Assembly (NCBI RefSeq): GCF_900129555.1
Contig: NZ_FQWC01000011.1
Coordinates: forward strand, 62,001-126,000
Length of the DNA: 64,000 nucleotides
DNA from: Flavobacterium defluvii
GTDB taxonomy: Bacteria > Bacteroidota > Bacteroidia > Flavobacteriales > Flavobacteriaceae
Reading direction: 5' to 3'
This document shows, piece after piece, positions 42,846 to 52,967 of this stretch. Under the pieces are notes generated by a model. The model saw only the letters and a list, made by a program, of their open reading frames with translations. It was not told the origin of the DNA and did not search any database. The position numbers and the translations under genes were made by a program. Numbering within the stretch: the stretch's first letter is position 1; every line of letters starts with the position of its first letter.

Positions 42846-43367
42846 ATGAAAAGAGCACTTTTTTTCTTAGGTCAGTTTAATAATAAAGATGTAGAATGGT
42901 TAATTCACAATGGACAGAAAATTGAACTGGGAACAGGCGAAAAACTGATCCAGAAAGGCAATTTTATTGATAGTTTATATATCGTTTTATCAGGTCAATT
43001 ATCTGTATGCGCAGAAAGCGGCGATAAAGAAGATATTGCAACATTAGGAACAGGCGAGGTTGTAGGCGAAATGTCTTTTCTGGAAACAAGACCGCCATCT
43101 GTTTCTGTAATTGCAAAAAAAACATCGGTGGTTTACAAAATTTCTCGTGAGATAATAGAACTTAGGCTTACTTCAAATCCTGATTTCAAAGCCAATTTTT
43201 ATTATGCGCTGGCATTATTCCTTTCAAACAGATTGAGAAAAACTACAGATCAGTTAGGATATGGAACGCCTGAAGAAGAAGATTTAATAGACACAAAAAT
43301 ATTAGACGGAGTGGCTCAGGCGGGGGCACGTTTTGGCCAGATCCTGCACCGATTTTCAGAAGCATAA
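42846..43367 (+). CDS. Cyclic-nucleotide-binding protein associated with bacteriocin-type export
   Basis: 173 residues: one cNMP-binding beta-roll (~10-125) and a helical tail, without a DNA-binding HTH. The phosphate-binding cassette reads GEVVGEMSFLETRPPSVSV with the Arg that grips the cyclic phosphate. It resembles the bacteriocin-type transport-associated family (TIGR03896) that goes with NHLM systems. It lies between precursor 8 and tolC. The adenylate cyclase at 33423 could supply its ligand. Its likely role is to control export, an inference. Confidence 0.82.
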   Translation: MKRALFFLGQFNNKDVEWLIHNGQKIELGTGEKLIQKGNFIDSLYIVLSGQLSVCAESGDKEDIATLGTGEVVGEMSFLETRPPSVSVIAKKTSVVYKISREIIELRLTSNPDFKANFYYALALFLSNRLRKTTDQLGYGTPEEEDLIDTKILDGVAQAGARFGQILHRFSEA

Positions 43368-43397
43368 TCCAGTATTAACTCTAAACATCAGATTTAA

Positions 43398-44966
43398 ATG
43401 AGGTTTAACTATATTTTTTTTGCAGTATTGATTGCGGTTGTTCAAAACTTACAAGGTCAATCTAAAATCAAATGTGATTTAATTGAAATTTCGAGTATAG
43501 CTTTTGACAAAAGTCCGAATATTAAAAGAAATTATTATGCGATACAAAATGCCGAAGGAGAACTTCAGGTACAATGGAGCACATTTGATTTTAATTTAAA
43601 CTCAGGTCTTTCGTATCAAAACAGCAGATTAAATTTATACGATGACGATCCTCGAAATCAATATATTGAAAGATCTCTTAAGTCTAATAATGTAGATTTT
43701 TCGGCTGCTTTGCAAAAAAGATTCCGAACCTCACAAATCGCAGAGGTTAGTTTAAGATATCTCTATAACGACAGTAATTTCCCGCTTAATACCTTCAATC
43801 AGTTTGTAGGGCAGTTTTACGGAAACCATACAGGAGTTATTAATTTATCACTGACACAACCGCTTTTAAGAGGCCGCGGAAAAAAAATAGCAACAACAGG
43901 AGAGCAGGTAGCAAATCTTTATATTGATAAAAACAAATTTGATTACGAGTTTACCAATTCATACGAAATTCTTCAAATAGGTATTGCTTACTGGACGTAT
44001 TATACCGCATTTAAAAGTCTGGATGTTTATATAGAAAACGAAAACAGGGTAAGAAACGTTCTCGAAATTACAAAAGAGTTAATAAAAGCCGATAAAAAAC
44101 CAGAGAGCGATATGGCTCAGGTAAATGCCGATTTGACAAATCAGGAAAGATTAACCTTTACCGCAAGGCAGAATTTATATAACGCAAGATTAAATTTAGG
44201 CAGGGCAATAGGTTTATCTGACCAGGAAAGTGAGCAGCTTGGGGATCCTACAAGTGATTTCCCGATGGTTGACCAAAGCGGGTACAAAGAAAATATTGAT
44301 AAAAAAGCGTTCATAAAAAGTGCCAAAGACAATCGGGCCGATTTAAAAGCCATCCAAAAAGTTACTGAAGCTGTAGAACTTCAATATCAATTGGCACAAA
44401 ACAATTTGAAACCCCAGCTTGATTTAACCGGTTTTGGATATTACGGCAGCACCAGTGTAGGAAATGGGGTCGACAAAACATTTTCTTCATTTACACACAA
44501 TCAGGGACAAGATGTTGGTATAGGTGCAAAGTTGACATTTTCATTTGCTTTAAATAATAATCTGGCAAAAGGAAATTATGAAATAAATAAAATTGCCGTA
44601 AAAGATCAGGCTGTAATAAGCGACAATACGCAGAGAAATGTTGATTTAAATGTAAATGTAGCGCTTAACAATTTAAACAATAGTGTTTTAATTCTGGAAA
44701 AAGCTAAGGAATCTATGGGATTTCATAAAGAAGCTTTTGACAACGAAAAAATAAAATTTCAAATGGGCTTAACAACTCTTTTGAATTTAATGTTGTTTCA
44801 GGAAAGGTTCACTTATTCAGAATTAGAATATCTAAATGCAGAGCAGCAGTTTTCAAATGCAATTATAAGCCTCAGACATGAAACAGGTACACTTATCTCA
44901 AAGGAAAGCCTGAATTTTAAAGTTCTTCAAAATGCATTTTATACTGTTCCAAATACAGAAAATTAA
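43398..44966 (+). CDS. TolC-family outer-membrane efflux protein
   Basis: 522 residues. A signal peptide (~1-20, ending LQGQ) is followed by TolC/OEP helical repeats with long coiled segments (~60-500). The TQPLLRG stretch after the first strand pair is a family hallmark. It gives the outer-membrane channel for the peptide exporter. Its gap to the HlyD gene is 17 bp, and it follows the cNMP-binding gene by 30 bp. Confidence 0.9.
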   Translation: MRFNYIFFAVLIAVVQNLQGQSKIKCDLIEISSIAFDKSPNIKRNYYAIQNAEGELQVQWSTFDFNLNSGLSYQNSRLNLYDDDPRNQYIERSLKSNNVDFSAALQKRFRTSQIAEVSLRYLYNDSNFPLNTFNQFVGQFYGNHTGVINLSLTQPLLRGRGKKIATTGEQVANLYIDKNKFDYEFTNSYEILQIGIAYWTYYTAFKSLDVYIENENRVRNVLEITKELIKADKKPESDMAQVNADLTNQERLTFTARQNLYNARLNLGRAIGLSDQESEQLGDPTSDFPMVDQSGYKENIDKKAFIKSAKDNRADLKAIQKVTEAVELQYQLAQNNLKPQLDLTGFGYYGSTSVGNGVDKTFSSFTHNQGQDVGIGAKLTFSFALNNNLAKGNYEINKIAVKDQAVISDNTQRNVDLNVNVALNNLNNSVLILEKAKESMGFHKEAFDNEKIKFQMGLTTLLNLMLFQERFTYSELEYLNAEQQFSNAIISLRHETGTLISKESLNFKVLQNAFYTVPNTEN

Positions 44967-44983
44967 TAAAAAAACAAGAAACC

Positions 44984-46246
44984 ATGTCAGCAAGTTTTTT
45001 CAGAAAATCGGCGTTAGAGAAGCTTTCTACTCCAGAAAAATTAGATCAGTTAATTAAAGTTACAGGACCCAAAGCCTGGATTGCACTTTTTACCGTTGCA
45101 ATAGCACTGTTTACAGGTGTATTATGGGCATTTATGGGAACTGTAAAAACAAAATTAGATGTAATTGGAGTAGTGCAGGGAGGCGAAGTTCACGAAGTGG
45201 TAGCAACATCGCAGGGACAATTAGTAGAGTTAAAAGTAGCAATTGGAGATCATGTAAAAAAGGGTGATATCATTGCTACGATACAACAGCCGGAGCTGCA
45301 TCAGCAAATAGAAGATGCAAAAGCCGTAGTATCAGACCGAAAATTTGAAATGGGAAAACTGTCTTCTTATGGAAGTCAGGGTACGCAGCTTCAAAGTGAA
45401 TTGATAAAACAAACTCGTGTAAGTATTCAGGGCGAAATTGAAGCCGAAAGAAAGAAATTAATTTTTCTGAATAATCAGTTAGAATCTGAGAATGGTTTAC
45501 TTAGTAAAGGCTTAATAACCAAGTCCGAAGTTGCCGTTACGAGACAGCAGATCGAAGCTTCAAAAAATACTATTGAACGCTTAAAAGGACAAACTGTAGA
45601 AACCTCGACGCAGCAGCACAATTTAGGTTATGACATGCAGCAAAAAATAACATTGCAAAATCAGAGAATTGCTGAAGCCGAACGAAATCTTCAGTTTTTA
45701 ACCGAAAGATACGATCAGCAAAAAAATATAAAAAGCCCGTATGACGGAGAAGTAATTGAGGTACTAACAGATGCGGGAATTGTTGTAGCGGCAGGAACTC
45801 CTCTGTTTAAACTCAAAAATCTTAGTGATGCAAAACTAGCGGTTTTAAAAGGAGTTTTATATATCCCTTCACAGGATGGAAAAAAAATAAAAAAAGGAAT
45901 GGAAGCCTTAGTGGTTCCCTCAACAGTACAGCCACAGGAATACGGATTCATAAAAGGAAAAGTAACCTATGTTTCTGATTTTCCCGTAACCCAGCAGGGT
46001 ATGCTCACTTCTGTTAAAAATGATCAGCTAGCCAAAGGACTTTTGGCACAAGGACCATTATTTGAAGTTCATGTTGACTTCGAAAAAGACCCTGATTCGT
46101 ATAGCGGTTTTAAATGGACATCGGCAAAAGGACCTGAGATTTTTATTAAAGAAGGTACTTCCTGTATGGGAAAAGTAACCGTGAAAAAAGAACCTCCGGT
46201 AACGATAGTAGTGCCTGCATTCAAGAAATTTTTTGACTTATATTAA
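44984..46246 (+). CDS. HlyD-family adaptor of the NHLM secretion system
   Basis: 420 residues. One membrane helix near 30-52 precedes a lipoyl/barrel hybrid (HEVVATSQGQLVELKV), a long coiled coil (~105-250) and a second lipoyl half (IKSPYDGEVIEVLTDAG). This is the periplasmic adaptor (NHLM HlyD type, TIGR03794) joining the ABC transporter to TolC. The start ATG follows AAACC. The ABC gene starts 9 bp later. Confidence 0.92.
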   Translation: MSASFFRKSALEKLSTPEKLDQLIKVTGPKAWIALFTVAIALFTGVLWAFMGTVKTKLDVIGVVQGGEVHEVVATSQGQLVELKVAIGDHVKKGDIIATIQQPELHQQIEDAKAVVSDRKFEMGKLSSYGSQGTQLQSELIKQTRVSIQGEIEAERKKLIFLNNQLESENGLLSKGLITKSEVAVTRQQIEASKNTIERLKGQTVETSTQQHNLGYDMQQKITLQNQRIAEAERNLQFLTERYDQQKNIKSPYDGEVIEVLTDAGIVVAAGTPLFKLKNLSDAKLAVLKGVLYIPSQDGKKIKKGMEALVVPSTVQPQEYGFIKGKVTYVSDFPVTQQGMLTSVKNDQLAKGLLAQGPLFEVHVDFEKDPDSYSGFKWTSAKGPEIFIKEGTSCMGKVTVKKEPPVTIVVPAFKKFFDLY

Positions 46247-46255
46247 TAAAAACAG

Positions 46256-48454
46256 ATGGGAAATAGTACCACTTTTGTTATTGAAAAACAAGCCCGCCCA
46301 GTTAAAGTTCCAACTGTATTACAGATGGAAAGTGTTGAGTGTGGCGCGGCAGCATTAAGTATTATTTTAGGGCATTTTGGCAAATTTGTTCCCTTAGAAA
46401 AATTGCGTATTGCCTGTGGTGTTTCTAGAGATGGTCTTAAAGCGACCAATATTATCAAGGCAGCAAAAGTATTTGGACTGGAAGCAAAAGGATATGCAAA
46501 ATCTATAGAAAAATTAATGCAGATTAAAACGCCGGCTATCATCTTTTGGAATTTTAATCACTTTTTGGTGCTGGAAGGTTTTACAAAAAACAAAGTATAT
46601 TTAAGTGATCCGGCTCAAGGGAGATATACTGTTACTCATCAGGAGTTTGATGATGCTTATACAGGAGTTGTTTTGACCTTTGATGTAGGTGAAGGTTTTG
46701 AAAAAGGAAACGAAAAAAAAGGTCTTGCGGGGTCTTTGCTTTCAAGAATATCGAGTTCAAAACTAAGTATAACTTATATCATCATCGCTAGTTTATTTCT
46801 GGTAATTCCGGGATTGGTAATTCCTTCCTTTCTTACCGTTTTTATAGACAAATATCTTATTAATAACTTTTCGGGATTTGTAATGCCATTGTTATTAATA
46901 ATGGGAGGAATCTTAATTGTAAATTCGGTTTTAGTTTACCTTCAGCAGTATTTTTTACTTAAACTCGAAACAAAACTGGCTCTGGTTACTTCGAGCAAGT
47001 TTTTGTGGCACGTATTTCATTTACCAATTGCTTTTTTTACACAACGTTACAGCGGAGAAGTAGGCAACAGGGTTTCGCTAAACGATAAAGTTGCCAAATT
47101 ACTAAGCGGTGACCTGGCCAATGCCGCTCTCAATGTTATAGTAATTATTTTTTATGCCATATTAATGTTTTCGTATGATGTTACCCTGACATTAATCGGA
47201 ATTTTTATGGCAGCCTTAAATATCATCATTATAAAATGTTTTGCAACAGCAAGAAAAGATGGCAGCCGAAGGTTAAGCAATGAAACAGGAAAATTACTCG
47301 GAACCACAACTTCCGGAATCAGCATGGTTGAAACCTTAAAAGCATCCGGAAGAGAAAATGACTTTTTTACCAACTGGATCGGGTATTTGGCAAAGGTTAT
47401 GAATGCGCAGCAGGAATTGGGATGGCTTACAATCAGGCTCAATGTAATGCCTAATTTAATTACATCATTAACAAGTTCCTTAATTCTCGGAATTGGAGCT
47501 TTACGAATAATGGATGGCGAAATGACTTTAGGAACTTTAGTCGCTTTTACATATTTGATGAATAATTTTATTTCGCCTGTTAATCAATTAGTAAACGTTG
47601 GAAATATGCTGCATGAAACAGAAAGTGATATGAGCAGGATAGACGACGTATTAAATTATGAGGTCGATAATCAATTTACTGAAAAAGCAAACCAAAATAA
47701 TCAGGCAGATGTTAAGGACCTTCCTAAAAACAAACTGATTGGTTATTTTGAAATGAAAAATGTAACATTTGGTTACAACACTACAATGCCGGTATTAATT
47801 GAAAACTTCAATTTAAAATTAAAACCCGGAAGCAGGGTCGCACTCGTTGGCGGATCAGGAAGCGGGAAATCTACCGTGGCCAAAATCGCTTCTGGGCTTT
47901 ACGATCCATGGCAGGGTGAAGTTTTACTTGATGGTAAAAACAGAGATACCATTTCCAGAAACATTATTACAAGTTCACTGGCTGTAGTAGATCAGGATGT
48001 AATTGTATTTAATGGAACAATTAAAGAAAATATCTCTTTTTGGGATTCTATGATTCCCGAAAAACACATTATAAATTCGGCACGGGACGCAGCCATTCAC
48101 GATGTTATTGCCGCCAGAAGCGATGGATATGATAGTAGTGTAATGGAAGGCGGAACCAATTTTAGCGGAGGTCAGCGTCAGCGTATAGAAATCGCCAGAG
48201 CTTTATCCGGTAACCCTACCATTTTGGTTATGGATGAAGCCACCAGTGCACTGGACCCGACTACCGAAAAAACTGTAATGGATAATATTAAGAAAAGAGG
48301 CTGTACATGCCTTATTGTAGCTCATAGGTTAAGTACTATAATCGATTGCGACGAAATAATAGTAATGGAGTTTGGAAAAATAGTAGAACGTGGTTCTCAT
48401 CAGGAATTGTTGAAACAAAATGGAGTGTACGCTCATCTGATCGAATCAAAATAA
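46256..48454 (+). CDS. NHLM-type ABC transporter with C39 peptidase domain
   Basis: 732 residues. The N-terminal C39 peptidase (~10-145) is complete: catalytic Cys in MESVECGAAAL, His in NFNHFLVLEGF and Asp in DPAQG. It cuts after the Gly-Gly of the leader. Six membrane helices follow (~170-440), then the ATPase with Walker A GGSGSGKST, signature FSGGQRQRIEIAR and Walker B ILVMDEATSALD. It is the transporter that trims and exports all eight precursors (TIGR03796 type). The second ABC subunit starts 10 bp downstream. Confidence 0.95.
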   Translation: MGNSTTFVIEKQARPVKVPTVLQMESVECGAAALSIILGHFGKFVPLEKLRIACGVSRDGLKATNIIKAAKVFGLEAKGYAKSIEKLMQIKTPAIIFWNFNHFLVLEGFTKNKVYLSDPAQGRYTVTHQEFDDAYTGVVLTFDVGEGFEKGNEKKGLAGSLLSRISSSKLSITYIIIASLFLVIPGLVIPSFLTVFIDKYLINNFSGFVMPLLLIMGGILIVNSVLVYLQQYFLLKLETKLALVTSSKFLWHVFHLPIAFFTQRYSGEVGNRVSLNDKVAKLLSGDLANAALNVIVIIFYAILMFSYDVTLTLIGIFMAALNIIIIKCFATARKDGSRRLSNETGKLLGTTTSGISMVETLKASGRENDFFTNWIGYLAKVMNAQQELGWLTIRLNVMPNLITSLTSSLILGIGALRIMDGEMTLGTLVAFTYLMNNFISPVNQLVNVGNMLHETESDMSRIDDVLNYEVDNQFTEKANQNNQADVKDLPKNKLIGYFEMKNVTFGYNTTMPVLIENFNLKLKPGSRVALVGGSGSGKSTVAKIASGLYDPWQGEVLLDGKNRDTISRNIITSSLAVVDQDVIVFNGTIKENISFWDSMIPEKHIINSARDAAIHDVIAARSDGYDSSVMEGGTNFSGGQRQRIEIARALSGNPTILVMDEATSALDPTTEKTVMDNIKKRGCTCLIVAHRLSTIIDCDEIIVMEFGKIVERGSHQELLKQNGVYAHLIESK

Positions 48455-48464
48455 ATTTTATACC

Positions 48465-51377
48465 ATGTCAATGAAAGCGAAAATACATATAGGAGTTGAA
48501 AATCCGTTGATTCTTAATAATACAGACAGTTTTTGGATGGTTATTTCGGGTGATGTAAATGTGTTTCACACTAAAATTGATGAAAACGGAGAATATTTAT
48601 GCGCTTTAAAATTCTTATATTCTGCAAAAAAAGGAGAACTTTTATTTAGTCTTCTGCCGCCGGATTGTACCGATGACATCAGATTAATAGTTTATTCTAA
48701 TGATGCTAAACTATTAGCAATCAACAAAAGTGATCTTCTTGACATTGACCGCTTCTTTTTGAAAAACATGATCAACAAATGGATTTCAAAAACATCCTCT
48801 GAATTAAATTCTCAAAATGCACCAAGAGTCTATACGCCGCTTGATGATTTTGATCAAATTAATCTTAAAGAAAATAGTATTGCTTATCCTTCACATGGCG
48901 TAAACTGGGTACAGTTACAAAGCGGAAGCATTTCTGTTTTTTCTAATGATACCATGGTAAGTTTGGGTGATGAACCTAATTTTCCTATTCCTGTATCAAA
49001 TAAACTGTGGATTAAATCCTTATCAGACAAAACAGAAGTTAAAATATTAAGCACAAGAGAAGTTATAGAAGAAGAGGTTAATTTTTTAATTTCATTAGAA
49101 AAAATACAAGCTCATTTTTATTCACAGCTTGCTGATACAATAAAAAATAACAGTGTTTTTGAAAATGAACATTTTACTGCTAAACTGGTTAGTGAAGAAG
49201 ATGAATTAAAAAATACCCTCGAAAAAATAACATCTATTGTAACTGGCGGTAAAAAAAGTACACCACATATAACAGCTTCAAAGTTAAATAAGCAAAGTAT
49301 ACTTTACTCAACTTGTCAGGTTATTGCAAAGCACAGCCAATTTAAGTTTGAAGAACCAAAACATATTGACCCAAACGAAACCAGTTCAAAAAATCTGTTA
49401 TATGCTATTGCCAAAAGTTCAAAAACAAGAGTTAGAAGAATTATATTAAGAGATGTATGGTGGAAAGATGAAAACGGACATTTACTGGCTTTTACCAAAC
49501 AAAAAAATGAACCGGTTGCTCTGATACAAAAAAACTCAAGTTCCTACTTAATTAAAAATTTAGCAGATGGATCAGAAGCTATTGTAAATCATGAAATCGC
49601 AGCTTCTTTGGAACCAATTGGCTATATGTTTTTTTCTGGCTTCAATGTCAAAATGGATTCTATGAAAAAGGTATTGAATTTTGCCATGAACGGGGTTAAA
49701 AATGATGCCAAATTATTAATGCTGGCTTCATTGGCAGGAAGCTTAATTGGTTTACTGGTTCCTATTTTATCAGGAATTATTTTTGACGATGTTATCCCAA
49801 CTGCAGACAGGTCTATACATTTTGAAATATTTAGTGTTATGATCGTGATAGGTTTGGTAACCGCCGGACTTCAGCTCGTTCAGGGTGTACTGCAAATGAG
49901 GGTCGAATCAAAATCCAGTATCAATCTGCAGGCTGGTGTAATGGATTATATATTAAGGCTGCCTGTAACTTTTTACAAGAGATATAGTGCAGGAGATCTT
50001 ACAAACAGAATTTTAAGTATCAATTCGATACGACAAATACTTTCGAGTACATTGATGACAGCTGTATTAAGCGGTGCATTCTCATTTGTAAACCTTATTC
50101 TTCTTTTCTATTACGATTCGAGTTTAGCCTGGGTTGGTGTAGGATTAGCTTTGGTCGCAGTAATCTTTATGATTGCTATGGGATATTTAAAATTAAAATA
50201 TGACAGAGATGTCTCAAAATATCAGGGTGAAATTCAAGGTTTTCTTTTTGAATTTTTATCTGGAATCAGCAAAATAAGAATAACAGGCGGCGAACGAAGA
50301 GTTTTTACTTTATGGGCAGAAAAATTTTCAAAATTAAAACAATTAGGATTTAGTTCGGGGAATTATCAAAATTTTGTAGAAATTTTTAATAGCTCTTATC
50401 CTTTGTTTACCAGCATTTTCTTCTTCTCTTTTATTTATTATACTGTAATACATGCTGCCACTGCTGGATCGGCTATGATGACTGTAGGTTCATTTATGGC
50501 ATTTATTACAGCATTTAATAAATTTTTGGGCGATAGTCTGCGATTAAGTATGGCATTTATAACCTCCTTAAATGTAATTCCGCTTTATGAAAGGGTAAAA
50601 CCAATTCTCGAAGAAGAGCCGGAATCTATGGATCAGAGTATTGATCCGGGAGAATTGGCCGGTGATATAGAGATGAATTCTGTTTCTTTTAGATACAACG
50701 AAAATCAGCCTTTGATTTTAAAAAATATCACTTTCAAAATCAAACCCGGAGAAATGGTTGCTTTTGTTGGACCTTCCGGTTCTGGAAAATCAACTATTAT
50801 GCGATTGCTTTTAGGATTTGAACATCCTGAAATGGGCTCGATTTTTTATGATGGAAATACTTTTGATACCATGAATAAAGAACTGGTTCGAAGACAAATT
50901 GGTGTAGTACTTCAAAATGGAGCGCTTATGGCGGGTAGTATTTATCAAAATATCGTTGGAAATTCTGAATTGACACTTGATGATGCCTGGGACGCTGCTC
51001 GTATGGCGGGAATGGAAGAGGATATTAAAAATATGCCAATGGAGATGCATACTTTGGTTAGCGAAGGTGCCGGAACATTTTCGGGCGGACAAAGACAACG
51101 GCTTATGATCGCCAGATCAATTGTACATAAACCAAGATTACTATACATGGATGAAGCCACAAGCGCACTCGATAACAGAACTCAAAATATTGTAGCCGAA
51201 AGTTTAGACAAGCTTCAGGCAACACGTATCGTAATTGCACATCGATTAAGTACTATAAAAAATGCAGATCGAATTTATGTTTTAAATAATGGAGAAATTA
51301 CAGAATCTGGTACTTATGAAGAGTTAATGCAGCAAGATGGTTTATTTAAAGAACTGGCAAAACGCCAAATTTCCTAA
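48465..51377 (+). CDS. Second NHLM-type ABC transporter subunit
   Basis: 970 residues, of the long NHLM ABC partner type (TIGR03797) without a C39 peptidase. An N-terminal beta-rich region (~1-300) has no clear catalytic motif. Membrane helices lie at ~415-715. The ATPase has GPSGSGKST, FSGGQRQRLMIAR and LLYMDEATSALDN. It probably pairs with the upstream subunit. The start of the following gene is 4 bp after its stop. Confidence 0.93.
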   Translation: MSMKAKIHIGVENPLILNNTDSFWMVISGDVNVFHTKIDENGEYLCALKFLYSAKKGELLFSLLPPDCTDDIRLIVYSNDAKLLAINKSDLLDIDRFFLKNMINKWISKTSSELNSQNAPRVYTPLDDFDQINLKENSIAYPSHGVNWVQLQSGSISVFSNDTMVSLGDEPNFPIPVSNKLWIKSLSDKTEVKILSTREVIEEEVNFLISLEKIQAHFYSQLADTIKNNSVFENEHFTAKLVSEEDELKNTLEKITSIVTGGKKSTPHITASKLNKQSILYSTCQVIAKHSQFKFEEPKHIDPNETSSKNLLYAIAKSSKTRVRRIILRDVWWKDENGHLLAFTKQKNEPVALIQKNSSSYLIKNLADGSEAIVNHEIAASLEPIGYMFFSGFNVKMDSMKKVLNFAMNGVKNDAKLLMLASLAGSLIGLLVPILSGIIFDDVIPTADRSIHFEIFSVMIVIGLVTAGLQLVQGVLQMRVESKSSINLQAGVMDYILRLPVTFYKRYSAGDLTNRILSINSIRQILSSTLMTAVLSGAFSFVNLILLFYYDSSLAWVGVGLALVAVIFMIAMGYLKLKYDRDVSKYQGEIQGFLFEFLSGISKIRITGGERRVFTLWAEKFSKLKQLGFSSGNYQNFVEIFNSSYPLFTSIFFFSFIYYTVIHAATAGSAMMTVGSFMAFITAFNKFLGDSLRLSMAFITSLNVIPLYERVKPILEEEPESMDQSIDPGELAGDIEMNSVSFRYNENQPLILKNITFKIKPGEMVAFVGPSGSGKSTIMRLLLGFEHPEMGSIFYDGNTFDTMNKELVRRQIGVVLQNGALMAGSIYQNIVGNSELTLDDAWDAARMAGMEEDIKNMPMEMHTLVSEGAGTFSGGQRQRLMIARSIVHKPRLLYMDEATSALDNRTQNIVAESLDKLQATRIVIAHRLSTIKNADRIYVLNNGEITESGTYEELMQQDGLFKELAKRQIS

Positions 51378-51381
51378 AATC

Positions 51382-52521
51382 ATGAATAATTCATTTCCAT
51401 TAGGAGCAGTTGACAAAAGACAGTCAACTGGCATATCTGAAGAACTTAAGGCTTATCTTTTTAATACGTTTTCTTTAAACGATGATATTACCTTTTCTGC
51501 TTTTAACGACGATCCTGAGATTCAATTTTGGGAAGAATCATTAATGAAACTTTCTAATGAAGATGTTTTTAATATGCTCAAAGAATTTTATCCTCAATTG
51601 AATTTTTTAATTGAAAAAGAAACCGATAAACTTGAACTGTATAATAATGCTGTCTTAAAAGGAAAAACAAATGATGTAAGTCTAACGGCTTATATAAAAC
51701 TCGAAAATGCAAAAAATATCAGTTTAGAACTTCATCAGAGTGCAGCTGGAAGAATTCCGGTTTTAGTCATTCCTAACAAGGAAGATTTTGTAAAAATACT
51801 ACAGGCATTAATTCATAAAAACAATCCGGTCCCCATTCCATCTTCTATGGGAGCTGTTTTATTAAATGGTTTAAATAATTCGAAGCGACTGAATATTTTA
51901 AAAAAAAACTGGCAGCAAAATAATCCTTTTGGCGATTGGAATGCAGAGTTTTTAAAGAATATTATGCCAAACAAATCCTTATATAAAGATAAACTGATCA
52001 TTTTAAGCACAAAACCCTACAGTAATGTCTCAGCAAGTCAATTAGGATTGGATGAAGATTTATGGACTGCATATTCAGTTTCGATTCGAAAAGAGCATGA
52101 ATTTACGCATTTATATACGCTCAAAAAATATGGACAGGCTACTAACAACCTCCATGATGAACTGATAGCAGATTATATTGGAATTATTAAAACAATATGG
52201 AATTATAATAAAACCTGGATGCTGACTTTTATGGGGTTAGAAAATTATCCTCATTACAGAGAAGGTGCAAGATTAGAAAATTACATAAAAGAAGCTAAAT
52301 TATCATCGGATGATTTTAAACAGCTGATTACAATTATCAAAAACGCGATTGAAAACATTGCAATTTTTGATAAAAAAGTAGGAAAATTAAAATCGACCAA
52401 AGATCAAATGTGTAGAATAGATGCACTTTGTGAATTAAGTTTGATTGATATAGCTTCAGAAAATGGCAGCGAATTATTGCTTGAAATTTATTATGAAAAT
52501 TTCCACCGTGCTTTGTTTTAA
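51382..52521 (+). CDS. HEFTH-motif protein, putative cytoplasmic metallopeptidase of the peptide operon
   Basis: 379 residues from ATG 51382, 4 bp after the ABC stop; a longer frame would overlap it. Residues 239-243 read HEFTH, a zinc-binding HExxH motif, and HDELIAD follows at 258-264 with Glu260 17 residues after His243, fitting a gluzincin-like third ligand. There is no signal peptide and no known domain I can name. As last gene of the export block it may process leaders, mature the product or protect the cell. A strong terminator lies downstream. Confidence 0.75.
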   Translation: MNNSFPLGAVDKRQSTGISEELKAYLFNTFSLNDDITFSAFNDDPEIQFWEESLMKLSNEDVFNMLKEFYPQLNFLIEKETDKLELYNNAVLKGKTNDVSLTAYIKLENAKNISLELHQSAAGRIPVLVIPNKEDFVKILQALIHKNNPVPIPSSMGAVLLNGLNNSKRLNILKKNWQQNNPFGDWNAEFLKNIMPNKSLYKDKLIILSTKPYSNVSASQLGLDEDLWTAYSVSIRKEHEFTHLYTLKKYGQATNNLHDELIADYIGIIKTIWNYNKTWMLTFMGLENYPHYREGARLENYIKEAKLSSDDFKQLITIIKNAIENIAIFDKKVGKLKSTKDQMCRIDALCELSLIDIASENGSELLLEIYYENFHRALF

Positions 52522-52558
52522 ACTTTGCAAAACTCTTAATTAATCTTTCTTAAAACAT

Positions 52559-52605
52559 AATAAAAGGGTATTGTCCATTATTTAAATGGACAATACCCTT
52601 TTATT
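52559..52605 (+). terminator. Strong terminator of the export operon
   Basis: A perfect 20-bp inverted repeat (52559-52578 with 52586-52605) with a 7-nt loop and T-rich sequence after it. Confidence 0.85.
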
Positions 52606-52749
52606 AATTCCCTATGTGTGAATGTAAATAGAAAAATACTTCTACTGGGAATTTTATAAATTCTTCCTGAAATTAAATACCTTATAGTAAAAGCCGCATT
52701 TGTAACTTTATTAATAAGTTTAAAATATTAGTAATCAAAATTATAGATT

Positions 52750-52914
52750 ATGGCAGAAATTAAAATTGAGAAAAAGAAACCCGTTTGGCCGTGGATTGCA
52801 GCTATCCTTCTGATCGCCGCAATTGTATATTATATCTTTTTAAGAAATGATGAAACCCAAACGGAAAGAAGCGTAGAAATCGAAAACGCCACAAGTACAG
52901 ATACGATAAAATAA
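52750..52914 (+). CDS. Small single-pass membrane protein
   Basis: 54 residues. A charged N-terminus (MAEIKIEKKKPVWP) leads into one membrane helix (~13-31) and an acidic, Thr/Glu-rich tail ending DTIK. It starts 144 bp past the operon terminator and precedes the PRC-barrel gene by 53 bp on the same strand. No family is recognised. The charged flanks and position make it a real gene candidate. Confidence 0.65.
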   Translation: MAEIKIEKKKPVWPWIAAILLIAAIVYYIFLRNDETQTERSVEIENATSTDTIK

Positions 52915-52967
52915 CTTCGACAGAAGTATTATTTGAAAAATAATTACAATATAAAAAATACAATTGT

